From Candidatus Zipacnadia bacterium (GTDB lineage Bacteria; Armatimonadota; Zipacnadia; Zipacnadales; UBA5352), in assembly GCA_029820945.1 (NCBI GenBank), contig JALGUJ010000114.1:1-34801 (forward strand): 34,801 nt of DNA, read 5' to 3'. The notes below the pieces were generated by a model that did no database searches, had not been told where the DNA came from, and saw nothing but the letters and a program-made list of their open reading frames with translations. A program made the position numbers and the translations under genes. Each line of letters starts with the position of its first letter. The first letter of the stretch is position 1. Below are positions 32,592 through 34,801 of the stretch, piece after piece.

Positions 32592-34294
32592 GCTTCACCC
32601 GAGCCGGCAGGCACGCGCGCATGGGCCTGGTTGCCCTGGCGGCGATGCTGTGCCTGCCCGCGCCGCGCGCCGCGACTGCAGTGCCCACGATCGGCGTGCT
32701 CATCGCGCCGGCCGGTGAGCGCCTCGCCGAGTTGGAGGCGCTCTACGCCGACGCCCTGGTGGCGCAGTTCGTCGCCGCCGACCTCCACGCCGTCTTCCTG
32801 CACGAATCCTCTCCCCTGGTGCGGGCGCGCGGCGCCGCGCTTCCCTCCGTCGCGGCAGGTGACGACTGGACGCCGCTCGGACCGGTTCTCGACCGCCTCG
32901 CCGCCAGGCTCCGACTCGATTACGTCCTGCTCACCGCGATCCGGGAGCGTCCGGAGGCCGGGCCGGTCGCCTCGGGGCTGGTCGTCGCGCGGGGCGGGGC
33001 GACGCGGACGCTCGCGGCCGCGGCCGTGGAGGCAAGTGGCGACGCCGGCGCCTCGGCGGCCGCGGAAACCATGGCGGCGCGCGTGACCAACGCCCTGGGC
33101 GAGCTGGGAGAGCCACGCGACCCCGTCGATGAGCCTATCGCCGCCATTCCCGGCGAGCAGGCGCCGCCGAGCGCGGCCGATACCGCCGGGGCGGGCACGG
33201 ATGCGCCGCGCCCGTCGGAGACGGTGGAGACGCCCGCGGAGCCGGCCACTCCCGGCGCGCCCGCGACCCCTGCGACGGGGCCCGAAGAGACCGGCGAGGA
33301 TCCCCTGGCGCCGGCGCGCGAGGCGTACGAAGCCGGCGACTATCTTCGCGCCTCAGCGCTTCTCGACAGCTACGAGCGGGAGCGCGGAGCCAGCGGCGCG
33401 AGCTGCCTTCTCCGCGCCCGCATCAGCCTGGCGCGGCACAACCGGGAGCTGGCCGTGGATCACCTCCGCGACGCCGTCGCCCTCCAGCCCGACCTGGTTG
33501 AGGCCCAGGTCTGGCTGGCCCAGTTACTCGCCGAGCAGGGCCGATGGCAGATAGCGATGGGGCACTACGAGGCGGCCCTCGAAGTCGCGCCCACTCACCT
33601 GGAGGGGCTGCTGGGCCTGGCGCGGCTCTGCCGCGACCACGGACACAGGAAGAGGGCCCTGGAACTGCTCAGCGCGGCCGACGAGCTGGGCCAGCGCGAT
33701 CCGTCGGTCCTCACGCTCCTGGGCGAGCTGCATGGGGCCGAGGGGAACGTGGAGCTGGCGGAGCGCTACTTCCTGCGCGCGGTGGCGGGGACGACCGGCG
33801 AGCGCACCGCCGCTGTCCTCGAGCGGCTTGGAGACCTCTACGCTGACCTGGGGCGGCATCGGGATGCCCTGAGCTGCTACCTGCGGGCCGCCGACCTCAA
33901 CCCGTCGCGCTCGGCCATGGTCCAGCGCCGCTACCTCGAGGTCATGGCGGCCGCGGACAGCACCGTCTATGAGGCCCTGACCGCCGGGTGGAGCGTCTTC
34001 GAGGACTACTCCGTCAACGGCATCGGAGAGCGCGAGATGGTCTACCGGCGGCTCGGCGAGGTGCGGGCACAGGTGGAGGAGGCGGTGCGCTTCTGTCAGA
34101 GCGTGCGTCCCCCCGCGGATCTGCGAGTCGAGCATGCGCAGCGGGAGTTCGCCTACAGCCTGGCGGTGGAGGCTGTGGTCGCCGGCATCTCCTACCTGGA
34201 CCTCGGGGACCAGAATATGCGCGAGCGCGCGGCGGCGCGGCATCTGGAGGCCATTGACGAGTTCGACGCCCTGCGAGGCGGCATCGAGGGGTGA
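32588..34294 (+). CDS. Secreted TPR-repeat protein
   Basis: ATG 32588 overlaps the previous stop (ATGA). The 568-residue product has a signal peptide (Arg-rich start, ARMGLVALAAMLCLPAPRAA), an alpha/beta N-terminal domain (about 33-170) recalling periplasmic proteins of the CsgG/TolB-N kind, but not assigned, a Pro/Ala/Thr/Glu-rich linker (about 175-240) and a long array of TPRs (about 245-480, with units such as GRWQIAMGHYEAALEVAPTH and GRHRDALSCYLRAADLNPSR). It is probably a periplasmic or outer-membrane-associated assembly factor paired with the membrane TPR protein upstream. Confidence 0.7.
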   Translation: MSFTRAGRHARMGLVALAAMLCLPAPRAATAVPTIGVLIAPAGERLAELEALYADALVAQFVAADLHAVFLHESSPLVRARGAALPSVAAGDDWTPLGPVLDRLAARLRLDYVLLTAIRERPEAGPVASGLVVARGGATRTLAAAAVEASGDAGASAAAETMAARVTNALGELGEPRDPVDEPIAAIPGEQAPPSAADTAGAGTDAPRPSETVETPAEPATPGAPATPATGPEETGEDPLAPAREAYEAGDYLRASALLDSYERERGASGASCLLRARISLARHNRELAVDHLRDAVALQPDLVEAQVWLAQLLAEQGRWQIAMGHYEAALEVAPTHLEGLLGLARLCRDHGHRKRALELLSAADELGQRDPSVLTLLGELHGAEGNVELAERYFLRAVAGTTGERTAAVLERLGDLYADLGRHRDALSCYLRAADLNPSRSAMVQRRYLEVMAAADSTVYEALTAGWSVFEDYSVNGIGEREMVYRRLGEVRAQVEEAVRFCQSVRPPADLRVEHAQREFAYSLAVEAVVAGISYLDLGDQNMRERAAARHLEAIDEFDALRGGIEG

Positions 34295-34310
34295 GGCGGG
34301 CGAGCCCGAG

Positions 34311-34538
34311 ATGATCGAGCTGGTGGGCCGCGCGCTGGTGGCCATGGGGGCCATCGTGCTTATGCTCGGCGTGGTCCTCGTGCTGGTGGGCAGGTTCGCG
34401 CCCTCAGGGAGGCTGCTGCCGGGCGACATAGTCATACGGCGACCGGGCTTCACCTTCTACTGCCCGCTCGCGACCATGATCGTGGTGAGCCTGCTGCTGA
34501 GCGGGCTGATGTGGCTGGTCTCGTATCTGCGACGGTGA
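34311..34538 (+). CDS. DUF2905 family small membrane protein
   Basis: The 75-residue protein has two membrane helices (about residues 5-27 and 53-72) and the DUF2905 core RLLPGDIVIRRPGFTFYCPL, which matches the family consensus LPGDI...FTFYFPL. The family is widespread, of unknown function, and often next to genes for DNA repair or queuosine synthesis. The ATG lies 16 bases after the TPR gene stop and is preceded by a weak GAGGCGGG site. Confidence 0.88.
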   Translation: MIELVGRALVAMGAIVLMLGVVLVLVGRFAPSGRLLPGDIVIRRPGFTFYCPLATMIVVSLLLSGLMWLVSYLRR

Positions 34539-34545
34539 GCGGGCA

Positions 34546-34570
34546 GCGAACGGGGCCCACCCCCGCTCGC
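34546..34570 (+). terminator. Hairpin after DUF2905
   Basis: GCGAACGGGG (34546-34555) pairs with CCCCGCTCGC (34561-34570) at 9 of 10 positions around CCCAC. No T-run follows, so it may be a repeat rather than a terminator. Confidence 0.35.
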
Positions 34571-34613
34571 GTCGCAACGGCCACAGCGCCCGGCTGAGAG
34601 GTGCTATGCGGCA

Positions 34614-34801
34614 ATGCTGATGCACGAGTGGATCCGATACAGGAGCAAGCAGGTGCGGAAGGCCGTCGGCGACGACGAGGAGCCCGACGAGGACGCCGCT
34701 CTGGAGGCGGAGGAGAGCGCCGAAGCCGAGGAGGCCGCGCTGCAGCCCGAGGAGCCGGAGAGTGCCGAAGCCGAGGAGGCCGCGCTGCAGCCCGAGGAGC
34801 C
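34614..34801 (+). CDS. Glu/Ala-rich repeat protein, truncated by window end
   Basis: ATG 34614 opens a frame of 62 codons that continues beyond the window. After a basic start (MLMHEWIRYRSKQVRKAV) it turns strongly acidic. A 15-residue unit, ESAEAEEAALQPEEP, is encoded by 34713-34757 and repeats at 34758-34801 (44 of 45 bases seen, one base difference). Such repeats form extended or coiled acidic segments. GAGAGG lies about 12 bases before the ATG. The function is unknown, and the reading frame could also be part of a larger variable-repeat gene. Confidence 0.5.
   Translation, partial: MLMHEWIRYRSKQVRKAVGDDEEPDEDAALEAEESAEAEEAALQPEEPESAEAEEAALQPEE

Overview
The window is GC-rich bacterial DNA, densely coded, with every supported gene on the plus strand and frequent GTG/TTG starts and ATGA/GTGA overlaps. 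The order YceD(DUF177)-rpmF-plsX-fabH...fabD-fabG-acpP-fabF-rnc is a core lipid/ribosome cluster of the kind found in Firmicutes and related Terrabacteria. The many large secreted TIM-barrel proteins with weak glycoside-hydrolase signatures, the MocA-type oxidoreductase and the repeat-rich gaps would suit Armatimonadota or a similar poorly cultured lineage. That placement is an inference, not something the sequence proves.

Region 1 (1-1122): a gap with stacked hairpins, then an aldo/keto-reductase-like TIM-barrel gene. Region 2 (1119-11551): a textbook TTGACA-17-TATACT promoter overlaps the stop codon of that first gene and starts the DUF177-rpmF-plsX-fabH-acd-etfB-etfA-fabD-fabG-acpP-fabF-rnc cluster. 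Three genes for an acyl-CoA dehydrogenase and an electron-transferring flavoprotein, whose EtfA carries an N-terminal 2[4Fe-4S] ferredoxin domain, sit inside this fatty-acid-synthesis set between fabH and fabD. No FabI/FabK/FabV/FabL enoyl reductase and no FabZ is present in the window. fabF is broken as given: about 22 codons before the active-site Cys are missing and the frame shifts.

Region 3 (11532-18125): a secreted GH42-like protein, a lipoprotein, a membrane protein of unknown role, then alanine racemase and homoserine kinase overlapping by ATGA. Region 4 (18126-24884): a paired-palindrome repeat, an M20 metallopeptidase, two secreted TIM-barrel proteins (the second GH20-like with an inserted binding module) and a Gfo/Idh/MocA oxidoreductase. 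Region 5 (25026-30576): a second perfect sigma70-type promoter driving a class III aminotransferase, a possible regulator remnant, another secreted glycosidase-like protein translationally coupled to a LysE/RhtB exporter, and a long-form hisG.

Region 6 (30577-34801): a 575-base gap that holds a 394-bp element with 25-bp terminal inverted repeats (24/25 match) flanked by a perfect 9-bp direct repeat, which looks like a small non-autonomous transposon (MITE). It is followed by a zinc-ribbon/TPR membrane protein, a secreted TPR protein, a DUF2905 membrane protein and the start of a gene with a 45-nt in-frame repeat that runs off the end.

The strongest candidates for something new are the ETF/acyl-CoA-dehydrogenase module embedded in the FAS II operon, possibly an ETF-driven enoyl reduction step, and the MITE-like element with its related intergenic repeat families. 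No rRNA, tRNA or CRISPR array was seen.
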